64,000 nt of DNA from JAFGPS01 sp964628465 (GCA_964628465.1 CAZVOA010000010.1:1-64000), one strand, 5' to 3'. Positions 19,710-28,780 are shown, counted from the stretch's first letter. Notes: generated by a model from the letters alone, not told the origin. Translations and numbers: made by a program.

Positions 19710-20144
19710 ATGGAAAGAGAAGTTGAAGATTTTATTCATAATTTGTCTGATATAGACCTTATAGAGTACACTCACACAAAGCTTCACCTGCCGGAAGCGG
19801 TTTATTTCGCGAAAGTCGAGCTTGCCAAACGCAAAATACCCCCCGAAACATTAAAAAAACTCAATGATGAATGGCATTTGAAAATCAAAGTTCATGAGGA
19901 AGAAATACGTAAAACAGCATCAGAACCATTGCCCGGCAAATTGAAAATACTGGTTTTCCTTTGCGGCCTGTATCTTGTACTGCCGCTGCTGTTTTTTATT
20001 CCCATCTGGTGCAAATATCAAAACGAAGGCTCAGAGCAAAAATGCAGGGATATGTATATCTTCGCTGGTGCTGGTTTTGTCCTGCAAATTGCCATGTTAG
20101 TTCTCAAAATTCCGCCCTGGAGCTGGTTATTGAAAATTTTTTGA
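19710..20144 (+). CDS. Small two-helix membrane protein, unknown
   Basis: A 144-aa protein, not recognised. The N-terminal half (about 1-75) is charged and probably helical, with MEREVEDFIHNLSDIDLIEY at the start. The C-terminal half holds two membrane segments (about residues 82-103 and 117-138) separated by a short basic/acidic loop. The ATG at 19710 is preferred because the ATG at 19689 lies within the right arm of the imperfect inverted repeat and adds only seven Pro/Ile-type residues; neither has a good ribosome-binding site. The neighbours give no clue to function. Confidence 0.6.
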   Translation: MEREVEDFIHNLSDIDLIEYTHTKLHLPEAVYFAKVELAKRKIPPETLKKLNDEWHLKIKVHEEEIRKTASEPLPGKLKILVFLCGLYLVLPLLFFIPIWCKYQNEGSEQKCRDMYIFAGAGFVLQIAMLVLKIPPWSWLLKIF

Positions 20145-20339
20145 CTCTCATATCAAAAAATATCCAAAACAACACCTAAAACCTCAATTCCAAGAGTAAA
20201 ATTAAAAAAATATTTTATAAAAATACTTTTATTTAAAAAACTTTTTTGTAGAATCAGGCTAAATATATAATAACAGTATATGCCGCAAAAAAGAGTATCT
20301 TTGCAGTATAATTATTTTTTATTTATTAAGGGTAAAAAG

Positions 20340-20513
20340 ATGTGGGATGAAGATGAAGATTTTGATTCCTTTGATGAAGAGCATGAATTCGAACCATCAG
20401 ACGATAGCCTTGCTGAATTTTCTGATTTCGATGAGGATTCACTTGAAAACGATGGTGAAGAAGATTTAGACAGAGAAGAAGATTTGTTTGATGATGAAGA
20501 TGATAAAGATTGA
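20340..20513 (+). CDS. Very acidic 57-residue protein
   Basis: A short protein in which 33 of 57 residues are Asp or Glu, with only one Arg, one Lys and one His. It starts MWDEDEDFDSF and ends DDEDDKD. AAGGG lies about eight bases before the ATG at 20340. An in-frame ATG at 20280 would add 20 residues with a different composition and no site. It has no cysteines or membrane segment and is expected to be disordered. Similar acidic tails occur in RNA polymerase delta-like and chaperone-like proteins, but I assign no function. It is followed by a long inverted repeat. Confidence 0.65.
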   Translation: MWDEDEDFDSFDEEHEFEPSDDSLAEFSDFDEDSLENDGEEDLDREEDLFDDEDDKD

Positions 20514-20540
20514 AAAAAGAAGTTATAAGTGCCTAAATTT

Positions 20541-20589
20541 AGCTAAAGTTCAAAGTTAAAAAAAGAAAAATTCAAATATAACTTTAGCT
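20541..20589. repeat. 10-bp inverted repeat between convergent genes
   Basis: AGCTAAAGTT (20541-20550) and its exact complement (20580-20589) flank a 29-base A-rich loop. It sits between the acidic-protein gene and the convergent oxidoreductase gene and may help end transcription, but there is no clear U-tract. Confidence 0.45.
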
Positions 20590-20623
20590 CACTATGAACT
20601 TTCCAGTTTAAACAAGTTGCTAA

Positions 20624-21664
20624 TCAGGGCTTGAGCTTTACGGTTTTTTGTTCTCTGGCGGATTTATATACAGCAAGAATTAACTCCACTGCCTTTCGTG
20701 CTTCCAAACCATCAATTTTGAATTTAGTTTTCTGCTCAATTGCATTAATAAACGCTTTGAAATTGCGGGCATGATTTTCATGTGTTATAGCCGCTGGGTC
20801 GGCTACTCCGCCTCCGCCTTTTATCTGGCCGTATTTTGTTAGAATTTCTCTATCCACTGGTTGTTCATCAGCAAACTGCCATACAGCTATAGTATTTTCC
20901 ACATTTATCACAGTCCCTTTTGTGCCGGTAATTTCAAATCTCCTGAACTGTCCGGGAAACGAAGCGGTAGTACCGTAAATAATCCCTAATGTACCGCTCT
21001 TGAAACGCAAAACAGCCGCCGCTGTATCTTCAGTTTCCATTTTATGCCCCAGCGTCGCGGTAAACGCCTGCACTGATTCTACCGGCTCAAGCAAATCGCA
21101 AATCATATCGATCATATGAATTGACTGGTTCATGAGCGCCCCGCCGCCGTCAAGTTTCCATGTTCCGTGCCATGAATCTTTATAATATTCATCAGTCCTC
21201 CACCAGGGAACATAAATACCTGTATAAGTTATAGTGCCAAAACGCCCGGCATTTATCGCTTCTTTCAGGGGAGTTATATAATCGTTAAAACGATAAGGGA
21301 AAATACCGCCCAAATATGTCCCTGATTTTTCGTGTGCTTCTATCATCGAATCGATTCTCTCTAATGTTATATCGAGAGGTTTTTCACAAAGGACATGTTT
21401 ACCGGCTTTTGCCGCCGCTATTACCGGCTCAGTGTGGAGTCCGCTTGGAGTAGCGATAGTAACAATATCAATCTCATCTGACTTAAGTATTTCATCATAG
21501 TTATCAAAAGCAGTAACCTGATATTTCTGCGCAAGCTGTTTTGCTTTGTCCGTTATTTTATCACAACAACCTATCAGTTTTGCGTTTGGAATATCATTTA
21601 TCGCCCTGGCGTGAAAATCCGCAATCAGGCCGGAGCCAACTATTCCGAAATTCCATGTTTTCAT
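20624..21664 (-). CDS. Gfo/Idh/MocA-family oxidoreductase
   Basis: An NAD(P)-dependent sugar or polyol dehydrogenase-like protein of 346 aa. The Rossmann motif GIVGSGLIADFHA is at residues 6-18. The family motif CEKPLD is near residue 94. The C-terminal domain has DGGGALMNQSIHMIDM, matching the family pattern with the catalytic His retained and the usual Asp replaced by Asn. AAAGGAAAG precedes the ATG. It starts 22 bases after the isomerase gene and is probably its operon partner. The substrate cannot be told from sequence. Confidence 0.88.
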   Translation of the reverse strand: MKTWNFGIVGSGLIADFHARAINDIPNAKLIGCCDKITDKAKQLAQKYQVTAFDNYDEILKSDEIDIVTIATPSGLHTEPVIAAAKAGKHVLCEKPLDITLERIDSMIEAHEKSGTYLGGIFPYRFNDYITPLKEAINAGRFGTITYTGIYVPWWRTDEYYKDSWHGTWKLDGGGALMNQSIHMIDMICDLLEPVESVQAFTATLGHKMETEDTAAAVLRFKSGTLGIIYGTTASFPGQFRRFEITGTKGTVINVENTIAVWQFADEQPVDREILTKYGQIKGGGGVADPAAITHENHARNFKAFINAIEQKTKFKIDGLEARKAVELILAVYKSAREQKTVKLKP

Positions 21665-21686
21665 TTTCTTTCCTTTAATAATTCAC

Positions 21687-22520
21687 TCACAAGCCGAGAC
21701 CAACTTCAGAAGCCATTTCTCTTACGGCTTCGACCGCTCTTGAAAAAAGTCCGGGTCCTGTTGAGCCGCCAAATTGCCCCCCTGTTTTTAAGTGAGGTTC
21801 CATCGTAAGACAACCATTATATTTCATCGTAACAAGTTCCACAAGCAATTCCTTTATCTGTGCGTCACCTTGTCCGGGAATGCTCCCTGTATCTTTTGAG
21901 CCGAGTTTCCAGTCCTTTATATGCACATGAACTACATAAGGTTTCATAATTGAAAAGCAGGATTCGACATTGTTAGTAATCTTTTCCCCCCATACAAAAT
22001 TTGCCGGATCATATGCAAACCTGATTTTTGGCGAACCAATAGTTTCAATAATATCAACGCAATTTTGTGCGGTATGGCCGTAGATTCCGGCTTCATTTTC
22101 ATGAACCATCGTAATTTCAGTTCCGCTGATGATATCAGCCTGAGTGGCCAACCTGTCAAGAACCTCGTCGCGATAGTCTTCTATCTTCTTCCCTTCAGGC
22201 GGGTAATAGCTGAACATTCTTATATATGGTGTTTCAAAAAATATCGCAAGGTCTATCGCGTGTTTGAATTTATCCAGATGAGGCTCGAAAGGTTCATCGA
22301 GCTTGACTTTACCAATGGGCGAGCCGATAGCACTGACTTTAATTCCGAATCCGCGAAGTATTTTCCTTGTTTCCATTAATTCGCTTTTCGTCAAATCCAT
22401 TATGTTTTTCTTATTTATAAAACGAGGTTCGATATAGCTTATTTTTTCGGATGCAAGATATTCGACCTGGCCGCTGAAAGACTCTGTTACTTCATCAGCA
22501 AACGCACTTAATTTCGCCAT
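21687..22520 (-). CDS. Sugar phosphate isomerase/epimerase (xylose isomerase-like TIM barrel)
   Basis: A 277-aa TIM-barrel protein of the AP-endonuclease-2 fold used by sugar isomerases and epimerases. Metal-site-like segments are visible: MVHENEAGIYGHT (a Glu), FAYDPANFVWG (an Asp), VHVHIKDWK (His, Asp) and TMEPHLKTGG (a C-terminal Glu). It starts the minus-strand operon, with a strong promoter at 22570-22597. Together with the two Gfo/Idh/MocA proteins it suggests catabolism of a modified sugar, cyclitol or glycoside by oxidation and elimination. That is inference from context. Confidence 0.85.
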   Translation of the reverse strand: MAKLSAFADEVTESFSGQVEYLASEKISYIEPRFINKKNIMDLTKSELMETRKILRGFGIKVSAIGSPIGKVKLDEPFEPHLDKFKHAIDLAIFFETPYIRMFSYYPPEGKKIEDYRDEVLDRLATQADIISGTEITMVHENEAGIYGHTAQNCVDIIETIGSPKIRFAYDPANFVWGEKITNNVESCFSIMKPYVVHVHIKDWKLGSKDTGSIPGQGDAQIKELLVELVTMKYNGCLTMEPHLKTGGQFGGSTGPGLFSRAVEAVREMASEVGLGL

Positions 22521-22569
22521 TTTGAAAATATCCTAAAATTCAAATACTTTTGTTTTTTTAACAGACTGA

Positions 22570-22597
22570 TTTATAACCTTAATTCAAAACCTGTCAA
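22570..22597 (-). promoter_or_regulatory. Sigma70-like promoter for isomerase operon
   Basis: On the minus strand TTGACA (22592-22597) and TATAAA (22570-22575) are separated by 16 bases, about 50 bases before the isomerase start. Confidence 0.65.
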
Positions 22598-22663
22598 GAT
22601 TAACTTTTTATATAAGAAACTTTAAAAAACATTCAAAAATATGTTTTCTTTTCGAACAGAACC

Positions 22664-22692
22664 TTGCAAATGATGTTTTTTTGGGTTAAATT
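22664..22692 (+). promoter_or_regulatory. Candidate promoter for plus-strand oxidoreductase
   Basis: TTGCAA (22664-22669) and TAAATT (22687-22692) are 17 bases apart and lie 55 bases before the start at 22748. The match is moderate. Confidence 0.45.
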
Positions 22693-22747
22693 GACGAATA
22701 GTTGGAATTAAAAAGTAATTTTGCATATTTTTCTGAAAGGAGCAGGT

Positions 22748-23920
22748 ATGGCACTCGATAGAAATCTTAAGATGGGTATGGTAGGCGGCGGTCCCGGCGC
22801 ATTCATCGGTGAAGTTCATCGTAAGGCATCCCGCATGGATGGCGGCGTTCAGCTTGTTGCAGGCGCTTTTGATATTAACCCGGAAAAATCGAAACAACAG
22901 GGAAAAGAACTTTTACTCGACCCTAAAAGAGTCTATAGTACTTATAAGGAAATGATTGAGGAAGAACTCAAGTTGCCCGAAGGTGAGCGAATTGATTTTG
23001 TCTCGATTACAACGCCGAACAACTGGCATTTCCCGATAGCAAAAGCTTTCCTCGAAGCAGGTTTCCATGTAATGTGCGAAAAACCAATGACCTTCAACGT
23101 TGACGAAGCAAAAGAGCTTAAACAAATCGTCAAAAAATCAAAAAAGGTTTTTGGTCTGATGCATAATTATACAGGCTATCCTATGGTGAAACTTGCCCGC
23201 GATATGGTTCGCGGCGGTGAGTTCGGAGAAATCCGCAAAATCGTCGTACAATATCCACAGGGCTGGCTTGCAACCGCATTGGAAAAAGCCGGTTCTATGC
23301 AGGCTTCATGGCGAACCGACCCGAAACAGAGCGGCGGTGCAGGATGCATCGGCGACATCGGAACACATGCAGAAAATCTCGCAGAATATATCACTGGCTT
23401 GAAAATCACAAAACTTTGCGCGGATTTATCTATCTTCGTCAAAGGACGTAAACTCGATGATGATGGAAATATCCTTCTACGTTTCAACAACGGAGCAAGC
23501 GGAGTTCTTCACGCCAGCCAGGTATCAATCGGCGAAGAAAATAATCTCGCTATCTGGATTTACGGCGAGAACAAAGGGCTTGAATGGCACCAGGAAAATC
23601 CGAATTACCTTTATGTAAAAGAACCCAATAGCCCGATACAGATATGGTGCCGCGGCAATGATTATGTAGGGGCCAAAAGTCCAGCAGCAAAACGCGCTAC
23701 AAGATTACCTTCCGGACATCCGGAAGCTTTCTTCGAGGCTTTTGCAAATAATTACCGCAACTTCACCGATACAGTTCGGGCAAACATAACAAAAACAGAA
23801 CCTGATCCATTGTTCCTTGACTTCCCAAATGTCGATGACGGCCTCAGAGGTATGTTATTTATTGAAACTGTTTTGGAAAGCACGAAAAGCAAAGAAAAAT
23901 GGACAGCATTCCATAAATAA
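22748..23920 (+). CDS. Gfo/Idh/MocA-family oxidoreductase
   Basis: A second oxidoreductase of the family, 390 aa. The Rossmann motif is GMVGGGPGAFIGEVHR (residues 10-25), with the catalytic-lysine motif CEKPMTFNVDEAK and a C-terminal GGAGCIGDIGTHAENL segment retaining His. GGGPGAFIG is typical of a subgroup larger than 380 aa found in planctomycete and Bacteroidetes carbohydrate clusters. The start at 22748 is set by AAAGGAG five bases upstream; an earlier in-frame ATG at 22721 lacks a site. It is divergent from the isomerase-dehydrogenase pair and ends at a strong terminator. The substrate is unknown. Confidence 0.88.
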   Translation: MALDRNLKMGMVGGGPGAFIGEVHRKASRMDGGVQLVAGAFDINPEKSKQQGKELLLDPKRVYSTYKEMIEEELKLPEGERIDFVSITTPNNWHFPIAKAFLEAGFHVMCEKPMTFNVDEAKELKQIVKKSKKVFGLMHNYTGYPMVKLARDMVRGGEFGEIRKIVVQYPQGWLATALEKAGSMQASWRTDPKQSGGAGCIGDIGTHAENLAEYITGLKITKLCADLSIFVKGRKLDDDGNILLRFNNGASGVLHASQVSIGEENNLAIWIYGENKGLEWHQENPNYLYVKEPNSPIQIWCRGNDYVGAKSPAAKRATRLPSGHPEAFFEAFANNYRNFTDTVRANITKTEPDPLFLDFPNVDDGLRGMLFIETVLESTKSKEKWTAFHK

Positions 23921-23960
23921 ACATGCTTTACAAACCCATTTTTCTTTAAAATATATGAAT

Positions 23961-23995
23961 AAAAAAATCGCTCCTTCAAGGGAGCGATTTTTTTG
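23961..23995 (+). terminator. Rho-independent terminator
   Basis: AAATCGCTCC (23965-23974) pairs with GGAGCGATTT (23981-23990) and is followed by Ts. Flanking A and T runs make it able to work in both directions. Confidence 0.9.
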
Positions 23996-24034
23996 TCTAT
24001 AATAAATTTAGCAATTTATATTGTATTTTGTTAT

Positions 24035-25264
24035 TTAATCCAGGACAACTACATCTGTAAATCGGATCATGGCGCCGGATAACTCCACGTTAGGTTCAAT
24101 TGTTCCCACCAGACCGACTTTTTTATCGATAAATTTACTAAAATCTTTTCCTGCAACACTTTGATTTGGTATTGCTGAACAAACTGTATTACCTGAACTA
24201 TCAACAATCCTGAAACGACCAGAACCTAAATGTAAGAAGCTCTTGAATTGACCTATCACGGCATATTTCCCAAGATTTTGAACTTCCTTAATCTTTTTGG
24301 CATAAGCCTGCTCAATGCTTTCCTTGCTTTGATTGAATTTATCATTCTGCTGCTTTACAATACCTTCAACTTGCAAAGCCAACTCAATACCTTCAATCCT
24401 GTCAAGCACCGCCTGCGAAAAAATCGCTGCTTTAGCAGCGTCTTTATCTTTAACAATCTCTAAAAGCGCCTCTTTTATCGCGGTGTAATTCTGCTCTCCA
24501 AGAGGCTTGGAACGTTCTTCCTCAACCTGTTTTTGAAGTACATAATACTTATCAAGCGGAGTAATCGTTGCAGCTACAACTGAAGCAATCCCATTAGAAT
24601 CTACAGCAACATTGTTTGCATCAGTTACTGTTGGTAATTTTATAACTAATGGTGTTGGATTTGTGGTGTCAATTGGAATGGGTCTTACAACAACATTAGT
24701 ATCAATACCTGGTCTAACAGTTGGTTCCTCTTTGGGAATCGGCTTTGTATATTGTGTACTTATCCAATAATAAGCATCAGGCAACGAAGGAACTTCAATC
24801 TTATAATAATTATTGACCGGCTGACCAATAAGTTTTACTTTGTCGCCTTTATTCAACTTACCCTGCGGCGTGGTTGAGCGTTCAGGACTGTATAACGGTG
24901 AACCTGCCCAGACACGAACATTATCACCGGTAATTTCTCCGATGGTCGGGTCTGAACTGCTAACAGTAACATACTGGGCTGAAATCCATGAAAAGCTGCC
25001 TTGTAAAGGCTGTATCATCGACCATACGCCATCTCTATCGCCCATGATTTTGACTTTATCGTTTTTATAAAGCTTGCCCCACTCGTAAAAAGCGGAACCT
25101 GGACCAGTACGAACATATACACTATCGCCGGTAATTACGGCATCATAAGGATAAGCTGATGAATCTGATATGCTCATCGAAGAAACAGCCGCACCCTGAA
25201 CAAGACCTGCAGCAGCCAGTCCTATAACAATAACAATGATTAAGAATCTGACATGATATTTCAT
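24035..25264 (-). CDS. Exported protein with two SH3b domains
   Basis: A 409-aa protein with an N-terminal signal sequence (about residues 5-25, ending near LVQGAA). Two bacterial SH3 domains follow: about 40-100 (VITGDSVYVRTGPGSAFYEWGKL) and about 108-172 (ITGDNVRVWAGSPLYSPERSTT). A Pro/Thr-rich linker (174-230) leads to a helical, probably coiled-coil region (240-330) and a C-terminal region of about 70 residues. SH3b domains commonly bind peptidoglycan or other envelope ligands, so an envelope role is likely; no catalytic domain is seen. AAGGAG precedes the ATG. Confidence 0.82.
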   Translation of the reverse strand: MKYHVRFLIIVIVIGLAAAGLVQGAAVSSMSISDSSAYPYDAVITGDSVYVRTGPGSAFYEWGKLYKNDKVKIMGDRDGVWSMIQPLQGSFSWISAQYVTVSSSDPTIGEITGDNVRVWAGSPLYSPERSTTPQGKLNKGDKVKLIGQPVNNYYKIEVPSLPDAYYWISTQYTKPIPKEEPTVRPGIDTNVVVRPIPIDTTNPTPLVIKLPTVTDANNVAVDSNGIASVVAATITPLDKYYVLQKQVEEERSKPLGEQNYTAIKEALLEIVKDKDAAKAAIFSQAVLDRIEGIELALQVEGIVKQQNDKFNQSKESIEQAYAKKIKEVQNLGKYAVIGQFKSFLHLGSGRFRIVDSSGNTVCSAIPNQSVAGKDFSKFIDKKVGLVGTIEPNVELSGAMIRFTDVVVLD

Positions 25265-25326
25265 TTTTTATCTCCTTAATAAAAAGGTTTTCTTCCATAA
25301 AATATATTAGAACTACTCTGAGCCTT

Positions 25327-25355
25327 AAACTACCACCCTTACCTATTGTTGTCAA
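25327..25355 (-). promoter_or_regulatory. Candidate promoter for SH3b gene
   Basis: On the minus strand TTGACA (25350-25355) is followed after 17 bases by TAGTTT (25327-25332). The -35 is perfect and the -10 is weak. Confidence 0.4.
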
Positions 25356-25534
25356 CTTTTTTTATATTATCTTTTTCAAAGAATTTGGAAAAGTTTGGTT
25401 TTGCTCAATTATTTAATAAAACATGAGAAATGCTACACGTATAGAAGATTAGTTTTAACCCCTTAAAAAAGAAAAGGCCAATGACTTGAAATGATTAAAA
25501 ATAAGCGTTTTTTTGTGTTAAAAAGCAATTTAAC

Positions 25535-25563
25535 TTGACAAAAAAGGCATAAATCGTTACACT
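25535..25563 (+). promoter_or_regulatory. Sigma70-like promoter
   Basis: TTGACA (25535-25540), a 17-base spacer and TACACT (25558-25563) lie 82 bases before the gene at 25646. Confidence 0.65.
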
Positions 25564-25645
25564 ATGAATGTGTGTGTAACACTCTTCTTGGCTGGGTAAT
25601 TTGGCAAACAATAACTAAGTACTGTTTTATTATCTCAGGATATTT

Positions 25646-26749
25646 ATGTGCAGGTTAAAATGGGCATTATTGGTAATATTTGCAGCATTTCCTGTCTTGA
25701 GGCATAGTAATCTTCAAGCCGCAAGCACAGGTGCGATAGATAATGTCCGCAATAAATCAGTGCTTAATGATCAGGATAAAAAGATAATTGATGATTTTGT
25801 ACGCGAATCTATAAAAACCCTTCTAAACGAAAAAGATTTTACGAACATTGCCAGACATCGTGAAGTTATCGTAAGCAGAAAAGAAAGCCGACAGGTTCAA
25901 TATGTCAATCAATTCAAAGAATCGACTGTAAATCATATTACTAAAGCATTTGAGACCGCCCGGAATATAAAACCTGAGAAAAATCAGATTCTTGCTATAA
26001 CAAATCTTCTGATTCTCATAGACAAACTCAATAACGTCCAATTTGCGGTTATAGCGAAGAATAAACTCGATGACGAAAACGTGATTATTCGATATTGGGC
26101 TGCTAAATTCCTGGCAAATCAAGCCGTTGTAAGACAGCTCAATTCCGGCGAAGCATCTAACCTAGGTTTACCAAATGAGATAACAACAAAATTTATTAGC
26201 ATAGTTCCGACAAGCAGCCCGGAAATAGTAAGCATTATAGCGGATTACGCCGCGGCTATAGATATTCCGCAGGGACAGGAACTTCTTCTCAAAATTGCGG
26301 ACCAGCGGATAGCAAATTACGCGGACTGGACAGTAAAACAGGAATACATAGATGGAGCTATTCTTAAATTGCTCGCTAACATAATTACTGAGCCTAAAGA
26401 AAATACTAATACACAGGCGGTTGCTCAACGTTTCGCTCAGTTATATTCTTTCGCGATACAAAGATATATAAAGGGAGCGGATTCGCTTAACGCAAGACAA
26501 AAAACTGAATTGATTACAGTAATCATCGAGACTGAAGACAAATCCATCAGTAAGATGATTGGCACACAACAATACTTGAAAAAAGCCATAGAGACAAAAC
26601 AATTAAATGAATTAATGAATGAGCATAATAAACTTTTCGGAAGCAATGTCACTCAAGGCCGGCTTCCCGCAAAATATAAATTCAATTACGGCAGAGATGA
26701 AAACGACTCAATCAGAAACGCCCCGCTGACTTTACCCGATCCTAAATAA
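25646..26749 (+). CDS. Exported helical protein, unknown
   Basis: A 367-aa protein with a signal sequence (about residues 4-26, ending NLQAAS). The mature part is almost wholly alpha-helical in appearance. Repeating helical pairs (for example AITNLLILIDKLNNVQFAVI and ENVIIRYWAAKFLANQAVV) resemble HEAT-type repeats, which bind other proteins. It ends in a Pro/Asn tail. No enzyme motif is seen. AGGA lies five bases before the ATG. The next gene, an exported DUF4139-like protein, is 157 bases downstream in the same direction. Confidence 0.75.
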   Translation: MCRLKWALLVIFAAFPVLRHSNLQAASTGAIDNVRNKSVLNDQDKKIIDDFVRESIKTLLNEKDFTNIARHREVIVSRKESRQVQYVNQFKESTVNHITKAFETARNIKPEKNQILAITNLLILIDKLNNVQFAVIAKNKLDDENVIIRYWAAKFLANQAVVRQLNSGEASNLGLPNEITTKFISIVPTSSPEIVSIIADYAAAIDIPQGQELLLKIADQRIANYADWTVKQEYIDGAILKLLANIITEPKENTNTQAVAQRFAQLYSFAIQRYIKGADSLNARQKTELITVIIETEDKSISKMIGTQQYLKKAIETKQLNELMNEHNKLFGSNVTQGRLPAKYKFNYGRDENDSIRNAPLTLPDPK

Positions 26750-26906
26750 TTTATCAAAACAGAATTATTTCTCTACACGATTCACTATAATAATCATTAA
26801 TAATGCGAGTAAATATTTTACAAACATTTTACAACGCTTTTCTCCTTTCGTATGTCATAATATGTAGAGTATTAACTTTATCTATTATTTTTTAAGGAGA
26901 ATTAAA

Positions 26907-28478
26907 ATGAGGACTCGATTAGTAAAAATCATGTGTTGTTTACTGGTTCTTCTGTGTTTAAGTGCAGAGATATCAAAAGGTGCCGGCGAAAAAAAGAAGG
27001 AAAATCCCTACGTTTGGAAATCAAAAGTAAAATCTGTTACAGTATTTAAAAATGGACTCGGATTCTTTCTCAGAGAAGGCCAAACGGAACTTCGAGACGG
27101 CTGGTGTGTTTCCGGCGCAATACCACCTGCGGCATTTGGTACGCTTGCCATATTCCCACATGAAAAAGACCAGACAGTCGATATTGTCGGTTCCGGCCAT
27201 GGTGATGTCGTTGAATTCAATGGAGTTGACGCACCAGATGATATAGAAGCAAAACGAGCAAGACTCGAAAGTTGTATGTACCTGAAAATAGAGCTATCAT
27301 ACACAGACAATAAAAAAGAGAACAAAGCCGCGGGAACTCTCGTTTCAGTCGGAAGTCAATATGTCATTCTTGAATCGGAGAATAATAATTTTGCTGTACC
27401 TCTGGATGGAATTCAAAAACTAACGGTTCTTGAAAATCCGCTTCGCGTACATGTTGCTTCAGATAATAATAAAAAAGTCGAAAAAACAACGCTTGGAATG
27501 GCTTATCTTCGTAAAGGTATAACATGGATACCTGACTATACATTGAAGCTTATCGACGATGATACCGCCGAGCTGACACTTCGAGGCACATTAGTTAATG
27601 AAGCCGAGGACCTTGTTCATTGCGATGTACAGTTTGTAGTTGGTGTGCCGCATTTTGTTCATATGGATTATCTCGCTCCCATATCTGTCGGTCAGATAAT
27701 TAAAACCATAGGAGCTTATGTGGCTCCATCACAGATTATGTCACAATTATCAAACCAATCAGCTTTTGCGTTTAATTCAGCTCCAACCAATACTACTTCA
27801 AATATAACAATAACAGATACAAGCGGACGCAACTTGCAAAACGCTCTTGGCAATCTACCACAGGTCGAGGCGGCGGGTGCTTCTGATTTTACAGTTTATG
27901 AAAGAAAGGACCTCACACTTCGAGTTGGGGAAAAAGCTATAGTGACATTATTTACCAAAACAATAAAGTATCGTCATATTTACAAATGGAATCCATCGGC
28001 GGATATTGAACATTTTATTGTAATTGAAAACAATACAGATTCGTCATTCACTACCGGCCCATGCCTGGTTATGAGTAACGATAGAGCTTTGAGCGAAGAT
28101 TTGCTCAAATATACACCTAAAGGCGGCTCAGGTGAAATTCCTGTCACCACAGCCATTAATATCGCAAAAGAGCAAAGAGAAAAAGAAACCGCGAGAGCTT
28201 TAAAATCATATAACATTGTCAATTCATATTACGACCTTGTCACTTTAGAAGGTGAACTGAAGCTGCGTAACTATGACAAAAAAGATGTGGAGATAACTAT
28301 TGCCATGAAAATTATGGGCGAAATTATAAGCACATCCGATGACGCGGATATTGTATTAAATACAGATAATCTGAAGCTAATGGAACGCACCGCGACGGCT
28401 GTCTGGAAAGTTAAAATAAAACCAGGGGACACTAAAACGTTCAGTTACTCGTACAAACGATATGTCCCATCCAATTAA
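26907..28478 (+). CDS. Exported DUF4139-like beta-rich protein
   Basis: A 523-aa exported protein with a signal sequence of about 26 residues (LLVLLCLSAEISKGAG). VFKNGLGFFLREGQTEL near residue 48 is the usual opening of DUF4139/MuiA-like proteins. A strand-rich domain with WIPDYTLKL and LRGTLVNEAEDLVHCDVQFVVG follows, and the C-terminal domain includes YKWNPSADIEHFIVIENNT, LLKYTPKGGSGEIPVT and FSYSYKRYV. The family has no assigned activity; some members are linked to mucoidy or envelope phenotypes. AAGGAG lies upstream of the ATG. Assignment rests on pattern memory only. Confidence 0.7.
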   Translation: MRTRLVKIMCCLLVLLCLSAEISKGAGEKKKENPYVWKSKVKSVTVFKNGLGFFLREGQTELRDGWCVSGAIPPAAFGTLAIFPHEKDQTVDIVGSGHGDVVEFNGVDAPDDIEAKRARLESCMYLKIELSYTDNKKENKAAGTLVSVGSQYVILESENNNFAVPLDGIQKLTVLENPLRVHVASDNNKKVEKTTLGMAYLRKGITWIPDYTLKLIDDDTAELTLRGTLVNEAEDLVHCDVQFVVGVPHFVHMDYLAPISVGQIIKTIGAYVAPSQIMSQLSNQSAFAFNSAPTNTTSNITITDTSGRNLQNALGNLPQVEAAGASDFTVYERKDLTLRVGEKAIVTLFTKTIKYRHIYKWNPSADIEHFIVIENNTDSSFTTGPCLVMSNDRALSEDLLKYTPKGGSGEIPVTTAINIAKEQREKETARALKSYNIVNSYYDLVTLEGELKLRNYDKKDVEITIAMKIMGEIISTSDDADIVLNTDNLKLMERTATAVWKVKIKPGDTKTFSYSYKRYVPSN

Positions 28479-28501
28479 ATTTCGAAGACAATCGTTAAAT
28501 A

Positions 28502-28780
28502 TTAAAATTGTTCAGCCTGGAATTGTCCACCTATGCCGCTTGGACCTATACTAACGAGCGGCATGGGTGCTTCCTTTTTCGGATAAAAATTACGCTCTCT
28601 TCTGTTTTGAAATACCGGCAGGATAGTATCTCGAATTTTTTCGAACTCCTCACGTTTGCGTGTGCCAATAAAACGGCAGATTCTTGCCCATTGAGCCGGG
28701 TCTATTCCGTCAGAAAGCGCACACCATACACCTGTTTCGGCTACTGATGGTTCGGAAAATAAGAGTCCTTGAGATACCAT
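28502..28780 (-). CDS. Small protein of unknown function
   Basis: A 92-aa protein with no family I recognise. It has Trp-containing segments (GVWCALSDGIDPAQWARICRF), a charged helix (TRKREEFEKIRDTILPVFQNRRE) and a Gly/Pro tail. AAGGAG eight bases before the ATG is a strong site and supports a real gene despite its size. It has no signal or membrane segment, so it is probably cytoplasmic. It lies 260 bases downstream of rpmH on the same strand. Its 3' end contains an 8-bp inverted repeat (28533-28540 and 28557-28564). Confidence 0.65.
   Translation of the reverse strand: MVSQGLLFSEPSVAETGVWCALSDGIDPAQWARICRFIGTRKREEFEKIRDTILPVFQNRRERNFYPKKEAPMPLVSIGPSGIGGQFQAEQF

Larger units (their letters stand above)
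25265..25645. other. Divergent intergenic region with two promoters
   Basis: No gene lies in these 381 bases. They hold the promoters for the SH3b gene (minus, 25327-25355) and for the exported helical protein (plus, 25535-25563). Confidence 0.6.
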
